From positions 42,612,569 to 42,676,568 of the forward strand of contig NC_088776.1 of the NCBI RefSeq assembly GCF_954871325.1: 64,000 nt of DNA. Reading direction: 5' to 3'. The notes beneath the pieces are model-generated. The model was given only the letters and a program-made list of their open reading frames with translations, searched no databases and had not been told where the DNA came from. This stretch comes from Gordionus sp. m RMFG-2023. Its lineage: Eukaryota; Nematomorpha; Gordioida; Chordodea; Parachordodidae. Within the stretch, counting starts at the first letter, position 1. Each line of letters begins with the position of its first letter. The position numbers and the translations under genes were made by a program. Of the stretch, positions 1 through 12,539 are shown piece by piece.

Positions 1-209
1 TTGCATATTGATATTATTTCGTTTTGAATAGTGGGACTTAGGTAAGTAGCATTTTTAGAGGAGCTTTCAAAAAGCTTTAGGTAGTTGTCCCATGGAGTGG
101 TAATGGTATGTCTGGTCTTTCTAATTGCAAGATTTAAATAAAAGATATTATAAATAATACCATTACCTTCGTCATCTGAGGATACAACGAAAACCAGCAA
201 GAGCAACAT
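1..209 (-). CDS. DUF4371/hAT-type transposase fragment, runs off window
   Basis: An open frame of about 69 codons reads from an ATG at 209-207 to the window edge on the minus strand. Near its visible end it contains SKNATYLSPTIQNEIISIC. This resembles the stretch in DUF4371 (TTF-type zinc-finger, hAT-like) proteins where a run such as RNATYLSPEIQNEI precedes the catalytic core. The first residues, MLLLLVFVVSS, look like a signal peptide, but an AG lies directly before the ATG in the minus direction, so 209 may be the start of an internal exon. The family call rests on recalled motif similarity only. It could be a decayed transposon or a domesticated gene. Confidence 0.42.
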   Translation of the reverse strand, partial: MLLLLVFVVSSDDEGNGIIYNIFYLNLAIRKTRHTITTPWDNYLKLFESSSKNATYLSPTIQNEIISIC

Positions 210-1675
210 CTATATATATTTCTAATTCAAATTACACAACTTAAATTTTTATATACCTTTTTCTTTTTGTTGTTGACAAAAAAACTTACGGATATCCATA
301 TTTAAAAATTATAAAAAATTAAAATTTACAAACTATCTATATAGTTTAAAAATATATATTTAATAATTAAATTTATAAATATCTAATTTAACTATGCCAA
401 GCCAGAAAATATTTACAAAATATCTTTATTGTTATTTAATAAATTTTACTATGCCAGAAATTATTTACATACAATATATCTTTATTCTTTTATTGTTATT
501 TTATTTTAGTTCATATAATTTATATATATTTTTAAACGATGTGATCATTTAAAATTAAAACTCCTTTTTTTATAAATATATTTCATTGTGATATTCATAT
601 TGTATTATATATAATATATTATCTTATTTCTCTAAATTGAAACCGTTTTTTAAATATAATTATTCGCAATAAAAAAAAAATAATTTTTTATTTTATAAAA
701 AAAAAAAATTAAAAAAAAAATTTTTTTCCATGGGGGGGGGGGGGCCCTTGTCTACGCCACTGGGGGAGATATTCATTCATTATATCAACAAGAATAACAA
801 ACACCAAATATATTAAATAGAAAATAGAGAGAATTGAATTATAGGTGTGGAGAGAAAGAAACTAGAAATCAGTAGATAATATTTTTATCCCTTTATAATT
901 AATTATAATTGATTTTTAATGCAAGAGGGCTTTGAAATTGAACAGAAGCATATAGTATTGTGTTTTTTTCTTTAAAAAATCACTTAATATTAAAATAAAA
1001 TATGGAAAACAAACAATTTTGATAAATTATTTAATTACTAAATCCATCGCTAATTTAATATGAGCTTGCAAAAAAAAACAAGGAAGCACACAAATTCAAT
1101 TTTTTGGCCCGAGCCAAAAATAAAATATATTTTTAGTAAATGAAATAAAAATCACCGATAGTTTTAAAATCACCGATAGTTTTTATCCTTCATCACAATA
1201 GATTCTAATTAATTTATTTTTTGATAAAACAAGAGAAGCATCACTTTCTGCGTGATTTTTTAAATATTTTTCTCTCGAGAAGCCCGGTTTTTTACTCCCT
1301 TCCATTACCCCAGCTATATCAGGATGTTTAGCAATTTAAGAAAAATGATTAAATAAAAGTGAACGATTGATTGCCCCTCATTCTTAATAAATATGTTTTA
1401 ATCATCAAATAAAATAATTATATTGCCCTAATTTTAACATTGGCAAATTTAAAAATAATAATTATCATATATGATTAACTCCAGTTTCAAATATAAAATT
1501 ATATAACTTGTGTAGCAAATTTGAATGATTAAATATATATTTAATTTTAATATTTTGGTTCAGGTGAAGTAGCTCCCTCTAGTGGTAACAGAAATATGAT
1601 TTCAAAATGATAGTTTCATAAATGCATCTTGCCCCTCAAAGGGTTAAAAAAATATAGCTGCTTAGAATCGGGATT
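210..1675. other. AT-rich stretch without a recognisable gene
   Basis: No exon or protein similarity was recognised. It contains long A and T runs (660-720), a G/C homopolymer at about 733-747, and at 751-762 the motif CTACGCCACTG. That motif is the reverse complement of the CAGTGGCGTAG terminus common to many hAT-like MITEs, so one element probably ends near 762. Its other end was not found. Confidence 0.35.
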
Positions 1676-3293
1676 CGAGATCTGCGCTAACGCCCATCCA
1701 TCTAAGTGGGCGGGTGAACGCGTTTAAATTTTTTAAAGAGAGGGTGGGGTAAGAAATATATTTAAACTATGGGTAGGCGGGCTGTACCGATAACTGAGGA
1801 TGTTTTCGTTGGAAGAAATCAATTAGGTAAAAAATATATCGAAAACATCTTGGATTTGATTTGCATCTTAGCATATAACATCAACGTAACGTGTATATTT
1901 TACCCGTTTCCCTAAAAGCAACGAGAATTTAATTAAAGATTATTAAATTATAAATGCAATGTTTGAAATAGATAGCATCCACGTCAAAATTAAACAACAA
2001 AAAATGGAAGATGTGGCTCTTACGGAGTAACCAGTTTTTATAATTTAGCAAGATTTTAGGCTACTTAGTTTAGTTTACAATTTTAAACAATTAACTTATA
2101 TTACTTTTTTATTTATTTATTATTTATGGTTTCACTTTTTAAATATCTCGCTTGAGTAGAGGATATACTTCACATAGATATCCTACTCTACTTTGATGGA
2201 AACGACAAGAAAATGATTTATCAAAATTAGCTATAAAAATATTGGCAATTCCAGAAAACAGTGCTTCTTCTGAACGAGAAATTAGCATTGCTGGAAGGTT
2301 ATTAGTATCAATATATATTAATTTTATATTATTTCATTTATTATTTAATATTTCTACTAGTTATAGAAATATTACAAGATGAAAATTGGTCGGTTACTTT
2401 TAATTTATTTTTATTTTACTTTTTACAACAAATATATTTATTATTTTTTTGTCTTACTTTAATTTCTTCTTTTTTAAAACATACACCAATTTTTCTTTTT
2501 CAATAACTTCTCTCAACCAAAAAAAATCAACAACAAATTTTCTTCCCAGAATTAATAACAAAAATTTTTCCAAAAACCCGATAACTGACTTTTTATTATT
2601 TTTCTTTTCTTTTTATATTGACAATACAACTCAATAATAATAATAATACTAATAATATAATAATTATTTTTTTTTTAACAAAACGATTGCGCAAAATAAT
2701 ATAATATTGAATTAAAATAATAATAATAATATACTGTACACTAATCCTATTTAAAACAAATAACTACAATTAACTTCTTTTAATGACTATATTATAATTA
2801 TACTATCAACTATATTATAATTTAATATCCCCAAACATCACATATTAGATCAAATAAATTTATTTCAGACCAGACCGTACTTTAATTTTTATAAATCATA
2901 CCCGGGTCAGACCTGATTTCTTTTAAATTCCCGGATCGGATGTATATTTTAAATCGCCATTATCAGCTATAAAAATATAAAATAAATAAAATATTTTTTG
3001 GAAAAAAAATCCTGGCCTAGTCTTGCTACAGTGCAGGTCTCTGCTTAATCTAGCAAATGCCTAAATTATATACCTTTTTCTAGGGATGCCTATATCATAT
3101 TCTATAAGTTACTTAAAAAAATTGAAAATGAGTTTATTTAAATTTTATATCGACGGGTTAAAAAAAATTTATAGATCGGATAGGTAAAATTTAAGACTAA
3201 TGGGGGGGGGGGAATATTTTTTAAACTATAGGCGTGTTGAGCGGGTGGGTTTTTAAAAATATTGGAAGGGCGGGCTTGTGGGCTAAAAATGAC
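1676..3293 (+). mobile_element. hAT transposon remnant (copy A)
   Basis: The left part carries subterminal repeats of the type GGGCGGGTTAAATTTTT, shared with the elements at 25787 and 32754. At about 2185-2310 the plus strand encodes remnants of the hAT C-terminal dimerisation domain, with pieces reading WKRQENDL, LAIPENSASSERE and ISIAGRLL. The same domain is far better kept at 33020-33214. The right part (3110-3293) again holds GGGCGGG-type subterminal repeats and ends about 70 bp before the first MFSD11-like exon. The outer ends are poorly kept and no target duplication could be assigned. Positions 1700-2000 match 25800-26160. Confidence 0.6.
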
Positions 3294-3363
3294 ATTCAAT
3301 ATAAAAAAAATTTATATGAGAAATATTATAAGGGGAATAATAATCCCTTTTTTATCAATTTAG

Positions 3364-6300
3364 GTTTGGAAATAACTTTTATAAGCGGAGTTTTAACGAC
3401 CTGCATAGGTTATACAACAAGATTTGGCGATCAATCCAAATCACTTATGGGAATTTGTGGAATATTGCTAGGAGTGGGTGAAATTTTAGGTAATAATAAT
3501 GTAAATGTTATTATTTCCCCTTTTGAATATAAATTTAGAAAAAATTTAAAGAATCCTAATTTGTCTTTCTTTTCTTACATTCATACAACAAATTTACATT
3601 TTTATATGTTAGGGAGGCCTATAAGGATTTAATAATTTTTCTAACTTACTATATTATTTTGTTCTCATTAAATTATCCAATAGAATATATTATTGAAGTT
3701 ATTTTTTTCATTTTCCAAGAATTATATTTAATAATTTTATCCTTAGCGGAACCCTTTCCTATATAATAATAATAATTATTGACCACTTTTAAGGTATTTA
3801 CACATAATAAATAATATGTTTATTCTCCGCCACCAGATAGTATACAAATTTCAATTTGATATCCCTAATTAATCAAGTCATTTTCATAAGACATAATTTT
3901 TTAAATAATATTTTAAAAAATTTTCAAATTATTTTATCCTAAATTAACATTGATATCTATAGGTGGACTCAATTTTGGCGTTTTAGAATCATTTTTAGCG
4001 AGTCGTAGAAGGGTAAACAATAGCTTTCAAATTACTAATCAAAAGGGTTTAAGTCGATGTTCTACGATAATAACCAGCGGATATCTCCTTAATATATTAT
4101 CTTACTTTACTTTGTATTTAATCTTGCCTAAGGATTCTCCCATTCAGCCTTCAACACTTGGTGTATACCTAAATTATGAGTAAATTTTGAATAACTTTGA
4201 ACAATAAAAATATTTTTTTTTTATATATGATTTATTTTTATAATAATGCTATTGTTACATAATTTGGTAATAAAATATCGTAAAAGCCAAAATAATGAAA
4301 TTTGAAAAGAGCCTATCCATCCCATAAAAGATTGGCTTATTATATTTTACATAACAGACTATCATATTTTTAATTATCGTATAAACTTGAAATGTGAATA
4401 TTCGTAAATAATTATTTAATGAGATGAATAGACTGTACGCGATAATTTTTTTCCAAACGACATGATTTTTATAATTAAAAAAAATTACAGCAGTTTTACA
4501 TTCATAATTTTTGGCAAACTTATATATTTTTTTAATTACAATTTTCTTTCAGAAAAAATTAAACAATTTATATATTATATTATATAATGAAAAGTTATTG
4601 GAAAACATAAAATCTGTTCACACCTATGATATGCATTAATATAATTATCATTTCGCGACTGGATCTTAGGTTATTTACTTGCATCTCGATGCCTTCTTTC
4701 TTGAAAATTTGAAGGCCCGATTACTGCAAACATCTATAGAATATTTTCTATGACAATGACTCCTTGAAAGTTGTTGCTCCTTCGTCAATTGGGGCAGAAG
4801 GCATGATTTTGAGAGGGCGTATGCAGGAATAATCTACTATAAAATTATATAAATATAAGGACAAACTATTCCTTTGTCTTAATATCCAGATTCCACATAA
4901 TTTTATTGAAGCTTCAATTAACCAAAGAATTTCCAAGAGGGCAAAGGAATTTTTTCAAGACAATGAAAGAAGCTAACCGAATTCAAGCTTAATCCAGAAT
5001 ATTTTTGAAGCAAATAAACCATTTTTATTCAACTCTCTAACTTGCTTGAGATAACTAACTGGTTTTTTTCTAAAGAATACAAATAATTCTCTTGCGCCGT
5101 ATTTCACGCTAGACCTATTTCTTTTGCCCAAAAAGATTGAGATTTCGGCGTTAGTCCCTTCTGTTAATCTTATTAAAACTACTCAAATTCAACAATTTTA
5201 TAATCAACTTTTAGTAAGTTCACTATAATCTATCTCACTATGATTGAGCTTCCTATTTTATATATCAACTCCAAGCTAAAAAACAGATCCCCTCTGCATC
5301 ACTTTTTATCAGGGATGCCAACTACATCATAATGAAAGAACAATAATTGTTTTTTTTCGCCGATTTTTTTATCTATATGACAAACATGCTCGAGGTCTTA
5401 TAAAAAAACAATGTAACTTGTGGAAATGTAATCTCTGAGATTTTGAATACTCACACCATCAAAATTACAAGCTGAAATGTGGATTCATAAGCTAGAAAAT
5501 TTAGTATCCCATTTACCCTTCGACTATTAATACTTTCTATCGATTGTTCTATCATCTAATTCTCACCTGACTAGATTTATTGACTGCTAGGTCTAATATG
5601 TACCATTACAGAATAGCATAAATTTTTAAAATTAATTTTCCGATCTCTACATATTCACTTACGTAAATCACAAATAAAAATTTGACAATACGGCTCTCAA
5701 TTTAAGAAAAATAATTATTTCTGATACCAATGATGACCCTAATTCAATGCTGTTTTAAATTTTCCATTGTTTTTTTTTATTTTTTTATATTTTAATAAAC
5801 AAATAAATTTTTTTATGTATTTACATTTCATTAAATCCCATTAAAATTTTTAGTTATACTTTTTTTTTACAGCTATCTAGAAGATATTTATTGTTTTCAT
5901 GCCATTTACATATTTTCTCACTCTAATAATTTATTTTAACCTATTACTGGTTAACGGTGCATATATACACCTATATATCATTTTTAAACAGTAGTTTTTA
6001 TTTTAAAAAACAATAAAAAAGGTTTTTTATATAGTTTAGACATTGTACCTCAAAACTGGAAAAGAAAAATATGAAAAAATTTTTTTTATGTCCCTAAGAA
6101 GCCCTCAAACATGGCGAATTTATGAGGTTTATAATGCAGTCTTCTAAGTGATCTCACAAGCATATTATGAAATTATTTTGATGAAAACTAATGTATATAT
6201 TTTTTTGTAGATATATCGATATTTGTCAATCATTTTTGAAATAAATAATTAAAATTTTAATTGGTAACCATATAAAGTTGACTGGTGCATATATGCACCG

Positions 6301-7899
6301 TTAACCATCTAGCAGTATAAATTATTTTAAAAAATTCAAACAAATCAAATTTAACATAATGAATTAAAATTTTATATTATACTTAAAACTATTACCATTA
6401 CTAAGGATGGGGGGGGGGGGAGTTGGCTCGAGCCCCCTGAAAGTTTTGGAAAAAAATTTACCCAAAAAAAGGTCTTGAAAATATTTTTGAACCCCCTGAA
6501 TCGAATAATATGTTTCTTTTATAATTTTTTATCTCGACCTAATTATATGAAATTATTCATCAAAATTATTCATAAAAATTTTAAATTATTTTGTACCCTC
6601 TTCCTTGCTGAACATTTTTTTCTTATGCACCTGTTGTCAATTCAATCAAAATAATAGATGACTAATTAAAAAATCTAGATTCTATAAAATAAATATTTAA
6701 TTTTTAATTAAAATTTTTAAGAATCGTTTCTAAAATGACTTAACAAATGACGGAGTTTTACCTTCAGATAATGCTGGCGAATTGGATATTCATAATTCAT
6801 TTGATAACGACATTCCAGAACCATCTGCTACAAGAAGCTATTCTGTAATTTCTCGCCATTTAAAATGGAGAAAACAGATACGTTATATTCTACAATCCCT
6901 ATCAATGGGGAAACGGAAAATGAAGATATAATAAAACTTGAAGACAATTTGCATGGTAAAGATCTATCAGATATATTTTTTAGTTTTCGGCGAACACTTA
7001 TATTCCCTAATTGTAGATCAAAGTAATATTTATGCAAAATAAATGAATAGGTCTAATAATGTATAACCATCAATTCATGAATCGAGATGAGAAGAGATTG
7101 CTTGCATTTAGGCGAGAAGTTACTACTTCCTTTGAACACCAATAAAAATTGAAAAAATTTAAGTACAGGTCACGCAAGCCAGTTTGCATTACAGAGCGAA
7201 ACCCCTACTGATTCATCTGGATATTATTTATCCAAAATCTATAGATGGAAAAAGACGTAGATGCAGATATTGCCATACGCACTCAAAATATATGTGTCAA
7301 ACATGACAAATCACACTTCATACTAAATGTTTCAAGGATTTTCATAATATATAAACATTTTCTCGTTTTTATTATATAATAAATATTTCTATTGTTTTTT
7401 GATCTTTTAGTATTATGCATAATTTTTATCTTTTTTAACCTCTTAATGGTTAACGGTGCAGATATGCACCAGGCAAGATTTTCTATTTAGGATTATTTTT
7501 TTCGGCTGATTTTTTTAGAATATCATATTTGAGCATTAATCAATATAATTTGGAAAAATTGAGCATTTTTATCCACTAGAAAAATCCTGACCATTAATGG
7601 GTTAATGCAATTTTTTTCTACATATACAATGCAACTTGTCTCTTTTGAGCTTTTAAATTAATTCATAAAAAATTTATTTGATATTTTTGGTCACTTGAAT
7701 TATTAATGTTTGGTTTAATTTGATGATGTTCAATTTAAAAAAAAATAGCACTTTAAGCCTAGTCTTAGTTCCGGTAACCGCTTTATTATTGGGATTTGCT
7801 GATAGCGCTTTTAATACTCAAATATACGTTATGATAGCCACCCATTACAGGGAAGAACGTGAAAATACCGCCACCTTTGCACTATTCAAATTTATTCAA
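3364..7899 (+). CDS. MFSD11: MFSD11-like UNC93-family membrane transporter, partial (three exons)
   Basis: Three exons on the plus strand align in order with the C-terminal half of UNC93-like protein MFSD11, a multipass membrane protein of the major facilitator superfamily. Exon 3364-3489 encodes GLEITFISG, TTCIG, KSLMGICGIL and GVGEIL, matching human GLELTFFSG, GTCIG and IGIGEILGG. Exon 3963-4179 starts GLNFGVLESF and contains LILPKDSPIQP (human LIFLNMPGDAPIAP). Exon 7749-7899 contains LLLGFADSAFNTQ and TFALFKFIQ (human LLGLGDSCFNTQ and AFAIFKFVQ). Splice sites are GT-AG and phases agree (1, 1, 2). The N-terminal half was not found and is probably upstream of the window. No convincing exon follows IQ; a stretch at 7984-8043 reading FAFYMTFNM is a weak candidate but is out of phase. 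The second intron holds a piggyBac remnant. Confidence 0.8.
4180..5935 (+). other. First half of the long MFSD11-like intron
   Basis: This is non-coding DNA between two MFSD11-like exons. A minus-strand frame at 4936-4748 has no recognisable domain and is probably chance. The stretch 4640-5330 is less AT-rich than its surroundings and may be an old repeat, but no ends were found. Confidence 0.4.
5940..7601 (+). mobile_element. piggyBac-type element, internally decayed
   Basis: The element is bounded on both sides by TTAA (5936-5939 and 7602-7605), the piggyBac target. Its ends are similar inverted repeats: left CCTATTACTGGTTAACGG, right CCATTAATGGTC read inward. Internally, 6746-6925 encodes an acidic N-terminal-like segment containing FDNDIPEPSATRSY and HLKWRKQ. 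Near 7247-7345 there is a cysteine-rich tail reading KRRRCRYCHTHSKYMC with a later CFKDFH, as in piggyBac C-terminal zinc fingers. The DDD core is missing or unreadable, so the copy is internally deleted. A shorter TTAA-flanked unit (7439-7601) and an inverted terminus at 6283-6318 suggest that related MITEs are nested in it. It lies inside the MFSD11-like intron. Confidence 0.68.
7439..7601. mobile_element. Short piggyBac-like MITE flanked by TTAA
   Basis: A 163 bp unit starts CCTCTTAATGGTTAACGG and ends with CCTGACCATTAATGGG, with TTAA on both sides. The inward reading of the right end matches the left end. It shares the GGTTAACGGTGCA motif with the block at 5940-6318. It is non-coding. Confidence 0.55.
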
Positions 7900-8753
7900 G
7901 TTTTTTTTTACAAATTCTTAAAATAAAATTCTTTTTAAGAATTCCATAAACATTTAATAGTTTTAAAATTTTAAATTATTTTAGGCATGCCGAGTGAACA
8001 CATTTTTGCCTTTTACATGACTTTCAATATGATAATTATTGAATAAATAGGATTTTTAAAATTAATTGACGAATTGTTAAAAACAGGCTAATGTTATACA
8101 ACCCATTTTTTAAAAGCTTTTTAATTATTTTAATATAGTTTTTACATATAAACTAACCAACCCTAAACCATATCTCATCCCATTTTTTTGTTATGATCTA
8201 GCAAGTTAGGTCAATTTTTTATTTTTGCAGATATATATTTGATATTAGGCGCAAAATCACACAAATACTAATGGATGTTCCAGTAATCCCCTAGAGCTTT
8301 ATAACGAATAAATTTTCAAAGAAATTAAATAAATGAAAGGGCAGATGGGTAAAATAATTTTTTTTAAACAAGGTAAGTGAGTTTGAAATATTTTACCTGT
8401 TGGCTTACATTTATTAAAAAATAATTTTTTCCTTCGAAAGATTGCATACGTTTTACTTAAAACATTGATGGTTGAACAAGTGATTTTTGAAAAATAATGG
8501 CGAATGGGCTTACAGGCTAAGGCATCCCCCCCCCATTGCAAACCTTTAAGCGAGAAAAAAAAATTGACATGAAATTTTTATCTATATTTAAGATCAAATT
8601 CTAACTTGATGGTTGTAACCTCAGAGTCATATCTGCCATAATAAGAATTTTTACATTATATTATTATAATGAAAGGTATATAAAGGTCTTTCCTTATCAC
8701 AAAGTAATTACATTTCAAAAATTTAAATATTTCTTTATACATTTTAAATCAAC
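7900..8753 (+). other. Region between the last MFSD11-like exon and the foldback element
   Basis: No convincing exon was seen. The stretch 8335-8535 contains GGGCAGATGGG and GGCGAATGGGCTTACAGGC, which resemble the subterminal repeats of the hAT family at 32754-33620, and probably represents a small degraded relative. Confidence 0.3.
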
Positions 8754-11549
8754 GGTGGGTCTACTTATCGCTCGGCTAACCACACAATAAATCATTTTAT
8801 TACTAAATATCACTCGCCTGAGAAATGTCGCTCAGCTAACTCATAATAAACCATCCATACTAAATATCGCTCTGCTGGAAAATGTCGCTCGGTTAACCAC
8901 ATAATAAATCATTTATTACTTAAATACGCTCGGCTATAGGTACTTGTTTATTTATGTATTATATTTTTAATCATATTACAGTGGGCTTTCACTTTCCTAA
9001 TATTAATTGAGAATTAATTAGTTTTTTTAAATAAAATAAATTTTGGACAAGTATAAAAAATTATCTTTTAATTACTTTAGCTTCAATATTTTTATAAAAT
9101 TAAACTTACTCATAAATTTTTTTTATTTATAGAAGTAAAAAAATAATATTCAATCTGCTAGATGGCGTCTTTTTTTTAAATTTTATCATAAAATATAAAA
9201 ATAATATTTTGAATGTTAAAATATTTACAATTTTTTTTAAATCGTATTATCTATATTTTAGTAAAAAATTAGTAGTCTTTTTTAAATTTTGCAATTTTTA
9301 TTAATCAGATAAATTAATAACTTAAGTAATTCGATTTATTGCATAATTATAAATCATAATTATTTTTGCCAAATTGATATAAGTTTATAATATAATTATT
9401 GAGTTAATAAATTATAATTTGTTCGTCAGATAAGATTTAAATATAAATTTAGGGTAATAAAATTATATATAATGACGAAATATATTCAATATTCTAGAGA
9501 TATAGGAAATAAGCAGAAGAATAATGGGGAAAAATAGGGATTTAAAATTTATAAAAAAATTTTCGGATCCTTTCTGTTTTAATTTGACATCGCTTATGTG
9601 GTTTTTTGAGCTTTTTGGTTTAAAGTAAAATTATGTATCTGTTTTAACTAAATTTTACGTCTTTATTATTCTGGGCACCGAACCTGAATCCGTACCTGGT
9701 TCAAAGACTTTGTGTAAACCAGAACCCTTTTTTAGGAGGGTTCAAAGCCCTGTAACATATTTATTTGAATGAAAAGTAAAAACCATAATAAAATTTATAA
9801 ATCATTTCATAGGGAAAGGAAATATGAAGAGTAAATGAATATTAACCTTAATATAGCATCCTCCATTGAATCTGATTTCGAAAAAAATTGGTGATGTCAT
9901 AAATGATTTTATTTTGAAATAAACTTGTTTGACGCATCTGTCACTGTTATTTCAATTGATATATTTTATTTTTTTCTAAAAATCATTTATTTCATTCCGG
10001 GAATTCGCCTTATTTCCTTACATCAATTATTATTATTTTTTATTTAAAATCAACTCGACATTTCACGGAACCCAAACCCTATTTTAAAATTCTAGGGTTC
10101 AGAGTTCAAACTTTTTTTAAAAAAAATAATTTTTGTTTATTTTTAAAAAAATACAATATTCTTTATAAAAGATTTCATATTATGTAGTATTATAATAAAA
10201 TAGACCATGATATTTCCAATGAAATACTAGGGCATATGAGATTTAAATAGGATACTTATTTAAATAATAATATTCTTTATGCATCACTATATTTCGACCC
10301 CAGATATAAATCCTATTAACCATTGATTAGGAAGAGGTTACCAGAGCTCATTTAACGAAATTATGAGGAAAACAAAAATCATTAATAGGGCTGTGCCAAG
10401 ATCGGCACCGATATTTCGCGTTTTCCAAAAATTATAGATCGAGCTGATACTTGTAAAAACCCGATCCGATTTTTTTACTTTTCTTTTTTTTGTTATGTAT
10501 ATTTATTTTACATTTATAATATTTTAATCTGTGAGAATAAGTTAAAAATTAAAAATAAATGGCGTAAATGAATTTAATAGTTTTAAATTAATTAACACTC
10601 CAATAGGAATCTTTGAGAATAAATTAAAAAGTTGTTTAAAATTTATTATGGGAATTTGATAATATTATAAAATTTCAATTAAATTATTAATATTTGTATT
10701 TACAATTATACCAATATCTTAATATAATACAATGAACCCGATGGAACTTGGGTTCAAATAAAATTCTCGGGTACGGTTCGGTGTTTTGAAAAACGGGGTT
10801 CAGGTCTCATCATTAAAAATATATAAATGACGATAAATTATTTTTATGGCAATACTAATTAAAATAAATTTTTTTAAAAAAATGATATTTCTGTTATTTT
10901 AACTAATTTTTATAAGTCATTATACTTTAATTAGAATTCACAGTTCTGATACAATATATTGACTAAATATATTCGATATTCTAGAAATATTTGATATTTA
11001 CGATTTTTCTATTTTATGATAAAGATTAAATATATTTGATATTCTAGAAATATTATTATTTACGATTTTTTTATAGCATTTCTTTAAGGCAAAATTTATT
11101 AGACACATTCAAAAATTATTATTTTATATTTTATAATAAAATTTTTATAAAGACCCCATCTAGCAGATTGAATATTATTTTTTTACTTTTATAAATAAAA
11201 ATAAAGTTGTGAAAGTTTAATTTTATAAAAGTATTGAAGCTAAAATATCTAAAAGAAAATATTTTATACTTGCCCAAAATTTATTTTATTTATAAAACTA
11301 ATTAATTCTCAATTAATATTAGGTAAGTGAAGGCCCACTGTAATATGATTAAAAATATAATACATAAATAAACAAGTACTTATAGCCGAGCGATATTTAG
11401 TAATAAATAATTTATTATGTAAATAGCCGAGAATATTTAAATAATAAATGATATATTATGTGGTTAGTCGAGCAACATTTTCCATTAGAGCGATATTCAG
11501 TAATATAATGATTTATTATGTGGTTAGCCGAGCTATAAATAGACCCACC
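8754..11549. mobile_element. Foldback element with about 490 bp inverted arms
   Basis: The left arm (8754 to about 9245) is the diverged reverse complement of the right arm (about 11060 to 11549). Both outer ends read GGTGGGTCTA inward. Each arm begins with about three degenerate tandem units of roughly 57-60 bp containing GCTCGGCTAACCACA and AATAAATCATTTATTA. A shared unique part follows, including CAATCTGCTAGATGG. The flanks AATCAAC (left) and AACCAAC (right) may be an imperfect target duplication. No transposase frame is visible between the arms. The middle holds a hAT-type MITE (10386-10808) and other debris. Long arms built of subterminal tandem repeats are typical of Foldback-type elements. 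It separates the convergent MFSD11-like and IVD genes. Confidence 0.72.
10386..10808. mobile_element. hAT-type MITE inside the foldback element
   Basis: A perfect 8 bp duplication ATCATTAA flanks the element (10378-10385 and 10809-10816). The ends TAGGGCTGTGCC and, read inward, GAGACCTGAACC are loosely inverted. The interior is AT-rich and non-coding with short GC-rich edges containing GGTTCAAAT-like motifs. Confidence 0.58.
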
Positions 11550-12539
11550 AACCAACTTTAATCTTAAAATTATAAAATAATGTAACAATGTTTTATAAAA
11601 AAAATTATATATTCTTAGTCAACGATGGCTGCCATAGCCTTTTATTACAGCAAATATCTTTTGTTGCATTGGCAACTCCTAATTTTAGTTATTTCGGGAA
11701 CATTCGCTGTTTTATTTTTTTACTCAGCCGATCATAGATTGTCCAACAATATCTTGGAAATAAAGTCTCGCGATCGAACTTAGAATTTCACAGATTATAA
11801 AATAATATATATGGTTTGTTAAATTTTTTGCAAAACAAAAATCTAATTTTATAAAAATTGCTATTACTATATGATTTACACATTTAACTGATTTTCATTT
11901 TAAAATTTGTAATTAATTTATACGTATTATTATTATAATTTATAATATATATTTTAAATTTTATGTTATTATAATGTATAAGCATGATTTAAAATTTTAT
12001 GTTATTCAAAATTTTTATTAAAAAATCGGGGATTAAAATTAAGGATTATAGTATATAATTTATCGAAATTATTTACTATAACTATTGTTGGCAAAAATCC
12101 TAAATAATATAAATAAAACCAAATAATTTGTTGACAAAATTTTATCAAGTTTTGAGATAAAATATTTTATAAAAAATATTCATAAGATTTATATTTATTT
12201 TTTTAAATGCCTGATAAATAATAATCTCACATTTTAAAAAATACGTTTATCTTTTTTTATAAATTTATATACAACCTAGAAATTGAATTATATCTGATTT
12301 TTTGATAATATTCTATTCATACACTGTGTAAAATATAATATATTATTAAAAATATTTGTAAGTCGATTTAATAATAATGTATCATGATATAAAACTTGAA
12401 ATAATACAGAATGTTGTTTGTTTGAATAGTAAATGATGAGCCAACCATAATTTAATTAACATCATTAAAAATAAATGTCACGAACTTAACTTGTATGGTA
12501 TAAAAAAAAAATTTCAAAGGTCATTTATAAGATTATAAT
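11550..12539. other. AT-rich region downstream of IVD
   Basis: No gene was recognised. It separates the foldback element from the stop codon of the minus-strand IVD gene and should hold the IVD 3' untranslated region. No canonical AATAAA on the minus strand close to the stop was picked out with confidence. Confidence 0.3.

Noticed and set aside
7984-8043. Terminal MFSD11-like exon reading FAFYMTFNM
   Set aside because: There is an AG acceptor and slight similarity to the human AFFYSNY region, but the phase does not fit the preceding donor at 7900 and the frame stops at once.
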